Shown piece after piece: positions 1-25,196 of a DNA stretch of 64,000 nucleotides (position 1 is the stretch's first letter; every line of letters starts with the position of its first letter). This DNA comes from Onchidella celtica. Taxonomy: Eukaryota > Mollusca > Gastropoda > Systellommatophora > Onchidiidae. Location: positions 58,902,125 to 58,966,124 of the forward strand of contig OZ007571.1 of the NCBI GenBank assembly GCA_963931925.1, read 5' to 3'. The notes under the pieces were generated by a model that worked only from the letters and a program-made list of their open reading frames with translations, was not told where the DNA came from and made no database searches. The position numbers and the translations under genes are program-made.

Positions 1-111
1 AAGGGGGAATCACATCTATCTTCCCTCCCCTTCCATTTATCCTACAACTATCATGTCCCCCTTTGCCGCCTTTCTTTTCTCTCTTCCAATTTTGGTACTT
101 CCATTCTGTTC

Positions 112-114
112 TCC

Positions 115-146
<32 letters not shown>

Positions 147-150
147 TTGT
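112..150. repeat. (CT)n microsatellite
   Basis: Near-pure CT dinucleotide run followed by CTGT units and a C homopolymer. Confidence 0.9.
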
Positions 151-1144
151 CTCTTGCTACCTGTCTGTCTGTCCCCCCCCCCCGCCTCTCTTCACATATG
201 GAGATGGAGAATGGGGTGAGGGAAACATCCCGCTTTTTAGTACTGCCACCTCAAACCATTGGATATAATTGGCACCTTGGGTTAGATTGGAAAGTCATTT
301 TAAGCTGTTCTTTCAAGCTCCTGCCAGTCTTACCAATAGGTATTCAATGAAAGACATTTACTTACCTAGTTCTGTTTCTAGGACAACAACATGTGACAGT
401 TTAGGTAGCGTCGGTATAAAATTAGTGTTGTTTTTTCCTTGAAATAGGTAGCTAACTCGGTTGTGAATGATATTTCCGTAAGGACTGGTAGGATCTATTC
501 AGGAGAGACAAAACTTCCTTGATGCCCATTTTGCCGTAAAACGTCATCACCAAATCCGTGACATAGCTACTGAATGCCCTTGGTTCTTCATTAATCAATT
601 TCTTGTTTGCACACCAGATCGCACAATGGTGGTGCGTAACGGAAAGGCATGCCACAACTTTGATCTAATAGAGATAGGGTTAAGTTCCTGTAACAAACCA
701 TTGGATATCCGTTATTTTGTCCGTATGCTGATAAATTTCGATTGATGCCATATGCCAGTTGCCGATTCCAGAAAACCTAGATCTAGCTGTTTGGCCACAA
801 TAATTTGCAATTACGATGGTCACATGACCAGAATTGAGTCACCGTGTTAAAAAAAACAAAAAAAAACAAAAACAATTATGCCAATTTACGAGGCATAAAG
901 AAGAAAGAAAGGTTGATAAATAATACTTTTATTTCAAGTAATATAATACACTCATTATATATCATTAATAATCCGTGAATTTTAGACTCCATCTCCGATT
1001 ACAGTGTGTCAAAACAACAATTTCAGCCAATCTTTGTTCAAACTGAGAGCAGTACTTGCACAGTACGTTTTATGTTTTAGTAATCAATAGTACGGTCAGA
1101 TGACACTGAATTATTCAATACAACCAGCATACGCAGTAGGCGAC

Positions 1145-1345
1145 AAATTCGTTTGCTTTGTTTTGTTGGACTTTTGCGTTCCTCTGAACACCGTGAGACA
1201 CGTGAGAGGGAAGACTTGGATCGCCGTCAAGCCACCGACGTTCCTTAAAACTACTTAGTTTAGGCTCCTGCGCCTGGTGAAATTCTAACCTAGAACATCC
1301 TGCTTTAACCATTGCACCACTGCGCTGGCTCTTCTCCAGTACTGA
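1145..1345 (-). repeat. tRNA-derived SINE-like fragment
   Basis: On the minus strand there is an A-box-like TGGTGCAATGG, then ~20 bases later a B-box-like GGTTAGAATTTC, followed by unrelated body sequence. The spacing is shorter than in a real tRNA, so this is a degenerate SINE head and not a tRNA gene. Confidence 0.4.
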
Positions 1346-1503
1346 TATCAAACGCGGATTTTTACCACAAAATCAAATACTGCTACACTCAGAGAATTTC
1401 TAGTTGCTAAAATGTTCACCATGATGATAATTGGCACCATGTCTATGTTAATTTAATCTGAGTGATTCTGACTTCGTTGTTCAACAACAAAAACAACAGA
1501 AAT

Positions 1504-1623
1504 GTAGGCTTACTGCGCACAAATGAGGGCTTAGTAGGCTTACTGCGCACAAATGAGGGCTTAGTAGGCTTACTGCGCACAAATGAGGGCTTAGTAGGCT
1601 TACTGCGCACAAATGAGGGCTTA
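1504..1623. repeat. Perfect 30-bp tandem repeat, 4 copies
   Basis: Four identical copies of a 30-bp unit starting GTAGGCTTACTGCGCACAAA. The unit is a multiple of three, so it leaves both strands open and makes spurious repeat-peptide frames. Identity implies recent expansion. Confidence 0.95.
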
Positions 1624-2737
1624 GTTTTTATTGTTTTTTTGTTTTTGTGTTGTTCATTTGTTTCGCTTTTCTGGAGGACTGTTTGTCTTTCATTGATCTT
1701 CAATTTCATTCTTATCTCGCCAGTATTGAAAAAAAGAAGATTTAGAAAAAAGGATTTGAAAAGCTGGACCATCTACAACAAATCACACAGCAACCAAAGA
1801 ATGCATTGTTGTAATTCAAGTGGTAGCTGCACTGGTGGTGGAAGCTGTGATTGTGGTAGAAATGTTGGTAGATGCAGTTCAGCAGCAAACATGATATTAT
1901 AGAAACGTTTCTGTCACTGGCCTTCACGTGTCAGCAATTTCTATGATAAAGAGACAGCAAAAATAATTCGAAACAGAAACGAATTAGTTACTTACAATTT
2001 TCAGTTATTAGTAGTCCATTAGCTAGTAAATTATTGATTGCTTGAAAAAATTAATGTATTTATCGTTGTAAATGAAATAAAATATTGTCTTATACATGTA
2101 AACGGGACAAAACGTAAAATTACAGACAACATTAGACAACCTGGAGCCCATCGTAACTTTCCAGATACGGGCCGTAAAGTTGAAATAAAACCATCATGTT
2201 TCTCTCTGTACCCTGAAAATTAAATCGGGCATGAATTTGTTTTTCTTAATTTTTTTTTTATTAGGCCTTTAGGAGATGAGGAAAGTTATCATCGTTTTAA
2301 AATTTATTCATATTTGTGCAACTCAATTTTGGTAAAAAAAAAAAAAAAGCATACGCCATTTGATGAATTTGCTCAGTAAGGCATTAGATATTTGGGTGCT
2401 TTTCGAAATATGGACCGTAACGTGGAAGTTTTTATTAGTAAATTATAGTCTGAAAGCTACTGTGAGTGACGAACTGTCTTTTTACCACTCCCATGATGAC
2501 ATCAAACTCAAACTGGTTGTTAAAAACACAGAGGAAAGAAATGAAAAACATTTACCTCGTCTAATCAATTCCTTTTGCTTAAATGCAACTGTTTTGATTC
2601 TTTCATTTCATTAAAGCGGAAAATGGGGTTTTTGATTACCTACAGGAATAACGTCAGCAATGTAAATGGATTCTGTTGAGGCCCAGTGGAACTCGAGAAT
2701 ATAATTCACACCACACTCATTAAGTTATTCACAACAT

Positions 2738-2743
2738 TTTATT
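2738..2743 (-). promoter_or_regulatory. Possible polyadenylation signal of the cysteine peptidase
   Basis: AATAAA on the minus strand ~570 nt after the stop codon, the nearest canonical hexamer I found. Usage is inferred. Confidence 0.3.
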
Positions 2744-3314
2744 TGACAAATCAATTTGCCTCACAATATACCCATATCAGGAAAATCACGCCATCTTTGT
2801 TTGTCAATTGTTTTTTTTTTTGTTTTGTTTTTTTGTTTATCAGTATTGATTTGTTTCAGTTGACGTCACAGTGGTTGAATTATGTAACTCAGAAAGACTG
2901 ACCTGAGGCATTACGGAATCACTGACCCTACTGTTGCAAAATTATCAACAAGTTCTTGTGTGGATATTTCCCGTGCGCCAAGTAGTTTTGTAACTATCAT
3001 GATCGATAACAACATTATTATATCAAGGCTTTGTCTCTTTTTTGGTAAAAGTATTTACGCCACGAGAAAGGTATTTTGAAGGAAATGAGATCGATAATGG
3101 CTGGGTGTCATTTGCCGCCACAATTGTACTTTTCTCCAAAATTTTAAAAGCGCAAAATTTATGCAAATTTGCTTGACGCTCTACATCTCAGTTTCGTAGT
3201 AGTAAATGAAACAGACCAATTTTCGTTGTTGTTGTTTTTTTTCCGAGGGACTCATTCAGTACAAGTTGGTTGCCATCTGGTGTTACTGGATTCATCGGTA
3301 CATGAGAAGGTAAT

Positions 3315-15334
<12,020 letters not shown>

Positions 15335-16182
15335 TGTGGTCCAGCTCCCAGAACACAAACAACAATGAAGATTAGGGTAATGTAATCTCAGAAGGCAACT
15401 AGTTGGCAAGTACCTGGGCAGGCAAACTATGGCCAGTATAATCACATGACATCTACTGCATTGGCAAGATTGTGTGTGTTGACGGCACTATGTAAGTGTA
15501 TTGCCTCATTGGTGTATGTTATATAATAGGTGTGTGCGTGTTTGTGACTGGTGTGTGACTGTGTATGAGTAAGTGCGTGCAAGCTGATAATACTTAATAG
15601 GGCTTTTCAGGACCAATATCGTAGTTCAGACGTACTGTAAGTTTATCTTGTGTTTTTAATAGTTACTATCTAAATCTGATAACGTCAGCCACTGTTCACG
15701 GCGGCTTTGGATGTTCTGATACACAGTTTCAGTCACATGCGTATCTGGGGATGACAACTTTATTGTGGCAACTATTTTCATAATAGGTTATATTATAATT
15801 ACAGTATGGTTAAAAAAAACAAAACAAAGCAAAACAACACAAACACAAAAAATCTAAGCCTTGAGAGAGACAGTAGGATATCTGCAGAGGAATAGACCCC
15901 CCCCCCCCCCTTCAAACAAGTGTTCCGGCTTTTTGCTTCTTTACTCTCAACCCGAACCATGCCACACCCAGGTCATGAATCCAGGTATTCACTTGTAGTA
16001 CTTAGGGAGTAGTTATTTGAATCTCTCTATATCTTAGCCAAGTTACAAGAACAAATTTAATTCCAAATACGAAAAGAAGAGACTACAATATGTCCACGCC
16101 TACTACGGTTTCCATAAGTATTGAACATCTAACATGGACTTTACACTGACGAGAGTTGGCTTTATGTTGTTTATTCGGTAAT
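15335..16182. other. 5' flank of the cysteine peptidase gene
   Basis: Sequence between the start codon and the minisatellite. I see no clear TATA box within 100 bp of the ATG; a promoter must lie here or an upstream non-coding exon exists. It contains TGTG-rich sequence (15468-15560) and a C run (15897-15910). Confidence 0.5.
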
Positions 16183-19100
16183 TGTTCTAGTCCTGTGCTA
16201 CGTGTCCTACAATAGACTATTGCTGTAAAATGTTCCAGTGTGTGCTACGTGTCCTACCAAAGACTATTTCTGTAACTCTTCCAAGTCTGTGTTTCGTGTC
16301 CTATGTGCTTTATGCCTTAACAAGGCTATTACTGTATCTGTTCCAGTCCCGTCCTACGTGACCTAACAGAGACTATTTCTGTAACTGTTCCAGTCCCGTG
16401 CTACGTGACCTAACAGAGACTATTTCTGTATCTGTTCCAGTCCTGTGCTACGTGACCTAACAGAGACTATCTCTGTAACTGTTCCAGTCCCGTGCTACGT
16501 GACCTAACAGAGACTATTTCTGTATCTGTTCCAGTCCCGTGCTACGTGACCTAACACAGACTATCTCTGTATCTGTTCCAGTCCTGTGCTACGTGACCTA
16601 ACAGAGACTATTTCTGTATCTGTTCCAGTCCCGTGCTACGTGACTTAACAGAGACTATTTCTGTAACTGTTCCAGTCCCGTGCTACGTGACCTAACAGAG
16701 ACTATTTCTGTATCTGTTCCAGTCCCGTGCTACGTGACCTAACAGAGACTATTTCTGTATCTGTTCCAGTCCCGTGCTACGTGACCTAACAGAGACTATT
16801 TCTGTATCTGTTCCAGTCCCGTGCTACGTGACCTAACAGAGACTATTTCTGTATCTGTTCCAGTCCTGTGCTACGTGACCTAACAGAGACTATTTCTGTA
16901 TCTGTTCCAGTCCCGTGCTACGTGACCTAACAGAGACTATTTCTGTATCTGTTCCAGTCCTGTGCTACGTGACCTAACAGAGACTATTTCTGTATCTGTT
17001 CCAGTCCTGTGCTACGTGACCTAACAGAGACTATTTCTGTATCTGTTCCAGTCCCGTGCTACGTGACCTAACAGAGACTATTTCTGTATCTGTTCCAGTC
17101 CCGTGCTACGTGACCTAACAGAGACTATCTCTGTATCTGTTCCAGTCCCGTGCTACGTGACCTAACAGAGACTATTTCTGTATCTGTTCCAGTCCTGTGC
17201 TACGTGACCTAACAGAGAATATTTCTGTATCTGTTCCAGTCCCGTGCTACGTGACCTAACAGAGACTATTTCTGTATCTGTTCCAGTCCTGTGCTACGTG
17301 ACCTAACAGAGACTATTTCTGTATCTGTTCCAGTCCCGTGCTACGTGACCTAACAGAGACTATCTCTGTATCTGTTCCAGTCCTGTGCTACGTGACCTAA
17401 CAGAGACCATTTCTGTATCTGTTCCAGTCCCGTGCTACGTGACCTAACAGAGACTATCTCTGTATCTGTTCCAGTCCTGTGCTACGTGACCTAACAGAGA
17501 CTATTTCTGTATCTGTTCCAGTCCCGTGCTACGTGACCTAACAGAGACTATCTCTGTATCTGTTCCAGTCCCGTGCTACGTGACCTAACAGAGACTATCT
17601 CTGTAACTGTTCCAGTCCCGTGCTACGTGACCTAACAGAGACTATTTCTGTATCTGTTCCAGTCCCGTGCTACGTGACCTAACAGAGACTATTTCTGTAA
17701 CTGTTCCAGTCCCGTGCTACGTGATCTAACAGAGACTATTTCTGTAACTGTTCCAGTCCCGTGCTACGTGACCTAACAGAGACTATTTCTGTAACTGTTC
17801 CAGTCCCGTGCTACGTGACCTAACAGAGACTATTTCTGTAACTGTTCCAGTCCCGTGCTACGTGACCTAACAGAGACTATTTCTGTAACTGTTCCAGTCC
17901 CGTGCTACGTGACCTAACAGAGAATATTTCTGTAACTGTTCCAGTCCCGTGCTACGTGACCTAACAGAGACTATCTCTGTAACTGTTCCAGTCCGGTGCT
18001 ACGTGACCTAACAGAGACTATTTCTGTATCTGTTCCAGTCCCGTGCTACGTGACCTAACAGAGACTATTTCTGTAACTGTTCCAGTCCCGTGCTACGTGA
18101 CCTAACAGAGACTATTTCTGTATCTGTTCCAGTCCCGTGCTACGTGACCTAACAGAGACTATTTCTGTATATTTTCCAGTCCCGTGCTAGGTGACCTAAC
18201 AGAGACTATTTCTGTATCTGTTCCAGTCCTGTGCTACGTGACCTAACAGAGACTATTTCTGTATGTGTTCCAGTCCTGTGCTACGTGACCTAACAGAGAC
18301 TATTTCTGTATCTGTTCCAGTCCTGTGCTACGTGACCTAACAGAGACTATCTCTGTATGTGTTCCAGTCCCATGCTACGTGACCTAACAGAGACTATTTC
18401 TGTATCTGTTCCAGTCCTGTGCTACGTGACCTAACAGAGACTATTTCTGTATCTGTTCCAGTCCTGTGCTACGTGACCTAACAGAGATTATTTCTGTATC
18501 TGTTCCAGTCCTGTGCTACGTGACCTAACAGAGACTATTTCTGTAACTGTTCCAGTCCCGTGCTACGTGACCTAACAGAGACTATTTCTGTATCTGTTCC
18601 AGTCCTGTGCTACGTGATCTAACAGAGACTATTTCTGTATCTGTTCCAGTCCTGTGCTACGTGACCTAACAGAGACTATCTCTGTAACTGTTCCAGTCCC
18701 GTGCTACGTGACCTAACAGAGACTATTTCTGTATCTGTTCCAGTCCCGTGCTACGTGACCTAACAGAGACTATTTCTGTATCTGTTCCAGTCCCGTGCTA
18801 CGTGACCTAACAGAGACTATCTCTGTAACTGTTCCAGTCCCGTGCTACGTGACCTAACAGAGACTATTTCTGTAACTGTTCCAGTCCCGTGCTACGTGAC
18901 CTAACAGAGAATATTTCTGTAACTGTTCCAGTCCCGTGCTACGTGACCTAACAGAGACTATCTCTGTAACTGTTCCAGTCCGGTGCTACGTGACCTAACA
19001 GAGACTATTTCTGTATCTGTTCCAGTCCCGTGCTACGTGACCTAACAGAGACTATTTCTGTAACTGTTCCAGTCCCGTGCTACGTGACCTAACAGAGACT

Positions 19101-20164
19101 ATTTCTGTATCTGTTCCAGTCCCGTGCTACGTGACCTAACAGAGACTATTTCTGTATATTTTCCAGTCCCGTGCTAGGTGACCTAACAGAGACTATTTCT
19201 GTATCTGTTCCAGTCCTGTGCTACGTGACCTAACAGAGACTATTTCTGTATGTGTTCCAGTCCTGTGCTACGTGACCTAACAGAGACTATTTCTGTATCT
19301 GTTCCAGTCCTGTGCTACGTGACCTAACAGAGACTATCTCTGTATGTGTTCCAGTCCCATGCTACGTGACCTAACAGAGACTATTTCTGTATCTGTTCCA
19401 GTCCTGTGCTACGTGACCTAACAGAGACTATTTCTGTATCTGTTCCAGTCCTGTGCTACGTGACCTAACAGAGATTATTTCTGTATCTGTTCCAGTCCTG
19501 TGCTACGTGACCTAACAGAGACTATTTCTGTAACTGTTCCAGTCCCGTGCTACGTGACCTAACAGAGACTATTTCTGTATCTGTTCCAGTCCTGTGCTAC
19601 GTGACCTAACAGAGACTATTTCTGTATCTGTTCCAGTCCTGTGCTACGTGACCTAACAGAGACTATCTCTGTAACTGTTCCAGTCCCGTGCTACGTGACC
19701 TAACAGAGACTATTTCTGTATCTGTTCCAGTCCCGTGCTACGTGACCTAACAGAGACTATTTCTGTATCTGTTCCAGTCCCGTGCTACGTGACCTAACAG
19801 AGACTATCTCTGTAACTGTTCCAGTCCCGTGCTACGTGACCTAACAGAGACTATTTCTGTATCTGTTCCAGTCCCGTGCTACGTGACCTAACAGAGACTA
19901 TTTCTGTATCTGTTTCAGTCCCGTGCTACGTGACCTAACAGAGACTATCTCTGTAACTGTTCCAGTCCCGTGCTACGTGACCTAACAGAGACTATCTCTG
20001 TATCTGTTCCAGTCCCGTGCTACGTGACCTAACAGAGATTATTTCTGTAACTGTTCCAGTCCTGTGCTACGTGACCTAACAGAGACTATTTCTGTATCTG
20101 TTCCAGTCCTGTGCTACGTGACCTAACAGAGACTATTTCTGTAACTGTTCCAGTCCTGTGCTAC
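16183..20164. repeat. 47-bp minisatellite array, about 85 copies
   Basis: Head-to-tail 47-bp monomers built around GTGCTACGTGACCTAACAGA and ACTATTTCTGTATCTGTTCC. The left edge (16183-16345) is degenerate with irregular spacing, and the rest is highly homogeneous. Common variants are TTTCTG/TCTCTG, GTATC/GTAAC and CCCG/CCTG. The array stops abruptly at 20164 inside a monomer. Rare variants (CCGGTGCT, GCTAGGTG, CCCATGCT, GAGATTAT, TATATTTTCC) occur twice, exactly 987 bp apart. Confidence 0.97.
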
Positions 20165-23100
20165 CTTCCTAATAGTAACTGTTTCTTCTAAACATCGGGA
20201 TGCTATAAATTATTTGATAGGTAGGTAACTTAATCCTCTAGTGTCCTGTGTGGGAGGAGGCTGGGGAGTACAAGTCTGTTCCAGGCCTAGGGCCGTGACA
20301 CGCCTCTAGGGAAATTTAAGGAGAAAAAGAAAAAAAGATGAAAAAACAATAATGATGGAATAAGCTAATGAGGAAACATGTGACATCCGAAACATAATCT
20401 TCATCATTCATTATAATGAGCTAAAATCAACAAGCAACACACCTTGAACCATGCTGATAAAAATACAATATTTGATCGTTTCTAATGCACAGTTTGAACT
20501 CCTCTCGCATTTGAGCATCCGTTTGTTTCAGCTACAATCATTCAGTCTTTTACCTTTCTATTCGTTCGTTCAAAGTGGTATTTACTGTCAAGCATTATGT
20601 CCAAATGATAAATGAATGACACGGGCTTATAAAGCAGGACAAGTGCAGACTTAACATGTTAATTAATACTTGAGGTAATTCAACTACAGCTTCACCGATT
20701 ACAGTGTAAACATGTGGGTTGAAATATCTACATATAGATATATAATCTAGTAAGTATATGTGATGAACTAATCCTTTAAATAAATATTCCTGTATTGTTT
20801 ACAATCTATTTCGACTTAATCTTAAGTTCTCAAATGATGTTGACCTTATCATTCTCAGCGGCTAGACGTTTTGGCTCTCAAAGGCGCAGGTACTTGGTTG
20901 GTACTTTGTTTATCTGTGGCAGTTTTGCATCCATTTTGAGTACAGTGAGTTTTATTAGAAACTCGGCTTGGTTCCCCGACAGGCCTGCAGGGAATGAATG
21001 CACAACGATAACTTGGTTCGGTTTATCGGTTTGGCTCCTTTCCAAGCAAGATTCGAACCTGGGACATCTCACATCGGGGTCAAGCAGTGCTCGAATTACT
21101 GATCTGCTTCTAATTTGAAACTCCTGTCTCCTTTCTTATGAAAGGTGAGACATTATTTCTGTGGTTGAATAGATCTCGCAGTTGCCACCTAATTAGGCTC
21201 CAGGGGATTTAATCCTCTTTTTGTGACTTTCATTTCGTCCTTGTTACTGAAGCATGTATTTCTCTTGTCACTAAGCAAAACAAATGCACCTCGCGTTATT
21301 TGATGGATGGGTCTTCCTGCAGTGCTCCGCCGCCTCTGGGAGTAAAACTAGTTTAAAAGATAATACTGAGACAATCCTGTCTGGGAGGTCATAATTATGA
21401 ACCCTACCCAATGTTTAAAACTGTTTTTTTAAAAATCAAAATGCCTTTCTTGCATATCGTGGGGGGTAAATGTTTACAAACTAAACACGATGCTTAAAGT
21501 AGTGTTATTGATTAATATCATAATAAAATAATCTCGTACCAGGAGAGGGCAGAACGACTTTGTAATGAATCAACAACCTTGCCACAGCGGTGCCAGGATT
21601 CTATGGCGCCACATGACGATTTTTTTACTTTAAAAAAAAAGTACCAAAAAATGAGAACTGCAGCCTTTCTGACGTCGTGTGAGAAACACTGATTAAGCGT
21701 CGTGTAACTGAGAAACCATCGTGTGTATAGGGCTTGGACAAACCTGGTAGTCCTTTTGACTTATCTTATGGTCTCCTCTACAGTCCTGACTCATACCGGT
21801 AACCATCTTGACTGTTAAGTAACGGTGACTTTTAGAAAGAGCCTTTTAGTTGATAAGATAAATCTGGTACTGGACTTTGCAGGCAAATTTGTCCGAACTT
21901 CACAAACTAAGCAGGCCACAATGTTACATAATGTGTGTGCAGGAATGAACATTAAAATTGCAGCCTAACACAGAGCACAAGTCATCGATGGCTTCTTTCG
22001 TCATGAGTTAAACCAAAGACAATGCAGCTAGGATCTTTAGCTAAACTTTATTGTCCCTCCGTCCATCTGCAAACTGCCTATGTCTCAAAGATTTGATTTG
22101 GAGTTTGAAATAAAGAGGAAGGACGGAGGTATGTCTTTGTTATTTAGATGTAAACAACCTCGTTGCTGTCATGTAAACCTGTCAGAGAATACGTTTGATC
22201 TAGTCTAAAGAGGATACAGCTCTTATTATTCTATGATAAAATAGAAGGCGGGTGCAGTTAGAGAAAACCCCATGTATTAATATTTCCCTGGGATCAAGGA
22301 ATGAAGGGTTTCCTTTTTACGGGGCACTTTTTGCTTTTGAGAAAACCAAAAGCCTTACTTTCTAATCAGCAAGTCGGGAAATAAGTTGGGAAATTCCCTT
22401 TTTTCATTCTGTTTTATTTTGTCGTGGTTGTTGTTGTTGTTGTTATTGTTTTGATTTGTTTTGTTTTGCGGTAACTATTTAAATTATCCAATTAAATCAC
22501 AAAATTACCATAAGGCGGTTCTTGTCTCTGTGAGTTTCATAATTACGCCATAGTGGCAAATAAATTTGTTATGCTCCTTCCCTCGACACAGTCACATTCT
22601 CGTCATTCTTACTTACATTTATAAAAAATTATATATCCTGCCAAGTCAGCCCCAGCTGTCGCACATTGATTACGGCACATTAAGCACGTCGTGTTTAGCC
22701 GAAAGTGGTGAATTATTGTCGTAACAATTGCTCCAAGCTCATCTAGATGTGCAAGATAGGCAGATAAAGAAAGAGAAAGACAGAAAGTTTGAACACAATG
22801 GACAGAGTGAGGCGTAGTGTAATTTTCGCATTATACACCGCAATTATTTTAATATTTTCTGATTAAGGCCTGTTATCTGTGGTGGAAAAAGGGAATTCCA
22901 TTTTAGGATAGATATAAAGAAAATTCAGCGCAAAGCATGTTGCATTTACTCTGTTCCGAAATTTTTTCTATCTATGGGTTTTTTAATTTTGCGGGGGGGG
23001 GGGGGGGGGGGATTGGAAAACTAAAAGTGTTCATCTCATATTGCCGCCATTTCTTTTTCCTGTTCCTGAAACCTACTTGACAGTGTAAACGTTACTTAAC

Positions 23101-24197
23101 GATCTGAATCCTGACACACGCTGGCCCGTGGGCTTATTTATATTACTCTGAAAGACTGGAATACAGACAAGCAGTTATCTCATAAGGCTGTGGTTCGGAT
23201 CATAAGAGTTACTCTAGGATACGGAGGATAGTTATATTATTACAAGTATACTGCATGCATTTAGCTACAGCGCTGAGATTCTAATCCCAAAAGTCACTCT
23301 GGACTGGAGTCTTTGTTCTGTTGGTATAGATCGAGGCCTTTGTTAAGGTATAGGGGCCGTAGTATTTTAGAGAGCAAGCGATAGCTGAACAGGGAACACG
23401 ACCCAGTATTTGCTCTACTCGGCTTTCAACAAGACTGCGGTCCCTTAACAACAGTGATAAGCTTTATTTTTTTGGCCATGTCCGTAATCTTCCAGTGGCG
23501 CCAGGGCAAGTATCGACTGTTTCAGCCTGCCACCACAGGGACAGATTTTTTGCTCTTTTCGAGTTCAGCTTCAATATTATTCTGGCCTTGGCATTGCTCT
23601 TTGAACACTATTCTTGTTCTGATTGGTTAAAGTTTTATCTAGATCTACATCTTTTTATTATTATCTTTAGATGATCATGATTATTTACTGATGCTTGTAG
23701 TGTTGGTTTGTTTCACCTGACGTCACAGATTGTCCTCTTGATATTTTCTGTTTGTGTATGTGTGTGTGTGTATGTGTGTGCGGGGGTGTGGGGTGTGCAC
23801 AGCCGGATTGAGGGCAACGGATGCCCTAAGAACGGCCCAACTTTAATGCCCCTGGACTCTTCCATTGGCAAAACATTGTCAAAACTGCCAAGAGGATAAG
23901 ATCTTTAATGCAAATGTTGAATGTGAAATAATTATTACACACAAAATTCAGTTGGCTCCCGCGCAACACCTCATAATTTCGTTAAATATAACCTTTTTGT
24001 TTGTTGGTGTTTTTTTTCAATTGAATTTAACAGCATCTAACAGAAAGCAATGTAAGCATTAAATATGTATTACGATGTTTGCCGTTAACTGCTGTTTGAT
24101 CATAAACAACGTGTGCAGTCTTACAGTATCGATATTTTTTTCACTTATTTATAATGAGTCCCGCCGTGATTATAATGTACTCACGTGGGGTCACTGT
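20165..24197. other. Gene-free intergenic stretch
   Basis: No supportable gene. It includes a tRNA-like SINE (20880-21110), a G homopolymer (~22994-23010), short TG repeats (23754-23790) and ordinary AT-rich sequence. Confidence 0.5.
20880..21110 (-). repeat. tRNA-derived SINE-like element
   Basis: The minus strand carries a tRNA-like segment with a good B box (GGTTCGAATCT) near 21050. It starts GCACTGCTTGACCCC and is followed by an unrelated ~130-bp body. It lacks full tRNA folding. Confidence 0.45.
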
Positions 24198-24638
24198 TTA
24201 CCTAGTCTTCTCGGATGAAGACGAAAAAATTCGGAGGGCCCGTGTGCATGTTGCGCATATTAAAGACACCTTGGCAGTTGGAAATCGTAAAGAGCAGGCT
24301 GAACAGGCCACTGCCTGGGCAAAATTAAAATTAATAGATTAAAATTCACCCCTATCACACCCCCCTCCCCCCACCAACAAAAATGGATTATTCATTATTA
24401 ATTCTAAATACACCTTCAAATATTATTATAGTACTTTATAATACAGTTGTGAGTTGTGAACTGCGCCTAGCAGGCTGCGTTACAATTTGCTCTGAGAGAG
24501 AGAGAGAGAGAGGGAGAGAGAAAGAGAGGGAGAGAGATGCAAATCGAGAGAACAAGACTTTCTATAAAGTGCCTAGAGCGAACTTGCTTAGATTAGGCGC
24601 TATATAAATGATCTGCATTATTATTATTATCATTATTT
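24198..24638 (+). repeat. SINE family copy, 5'-truncated, (ATT)n tail
   Basis: Shares a long body with the minus-strand copies at 43631-44287 and 37709-37962, starting near CCTAGTCTTCTCGGATGAAG. It lacks the tRNA-like head. It ends with GGCGCTATATAAATG and an ATT repeat. An AGAG microsatellite (24496-24537) lies inside, as in the other long copy. Confidence 0.8.
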
Positions 24639-24855
24639 TGTCTGAATTCCATGAGATTTCTGATCACTAGTCCGGTGTACTTGCTTGGAGAGTTTCACCT
24701 TTCGACAGACATAGTTAGATCGTACTACATGTCAGCATGAGGAGGTGTTATTTCAAATCCTGCATCCGTACGACAGTCTGTTGATTATTCTTTATGGAGT
24801 TAGTCTGTACTGCGAGTTTTTGTGAAAACTACAGGGTTAGAGCAAAGATTAAGTT

Positions 24856-24945
24856 CAGCTAATTGGTCACAACAGCGTCTTCGTTGGCGTTGTTACGCCA
24901 GTAGGGAAGTTGTTACATCAGCTAATGGTGCAACAGTAACTTTTT
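24856..24945. repeat. Isolated monomer related to the 27.2-27.5 kb tandem
   Basis: The segment with GTTGTTACGCCAGTAGG and TTACATCAG..AATGGTGCAACAG matches the 90-bp units at 27201 onward with many substitutions. Confidence 0.6.
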
Positions 24946-25196
24946 CGGAAATTAGCCACAGGTGGGGAATCAAAAAAGCGTACTGAGAGTATTTTGGCTA
25001 CATGGCCCAACTGGCCTCCGCATAATCTTCTTGGAGATATAAAAGACCACTGAGATTGTGGATGAGACGGATATGAATCCATTTGTTTGCAACGCAACGA
25101 TAATTCGGATTTTAGCAGCACCGACTTCAAGTGGTCAGAGCGTGGTAAGAACCGCCTATAAGTAGTTTATTATTTTTTTTGTTGTTGTTGTTGAAA

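Larger units (their letters stand above)
1..3314. other. Intergenic, 3' of the cysteine peptidase gene
   Basis: AT-rich sequence without a supportable gene. It holds a CT-rich simple repeat (112-150), a C run (~172-183), a tRNA-like SINE fragment (1145-1345), a perfect 4x30-bp tandem (1504-1623) and A/T homopolymers. Confidence 0.6.

Noticed and set aside
1462..1902. 146-codon frame with a 10-residue repeat
   Set aside because: Arises because the 30-bp tandem is a multiple of three; the flanks show no domain or start context.
16183..20164. Resemblance to a CRISPR array
   Set aside because: Units are directly contiguous without unique spacers, and the host is eukaryotic.
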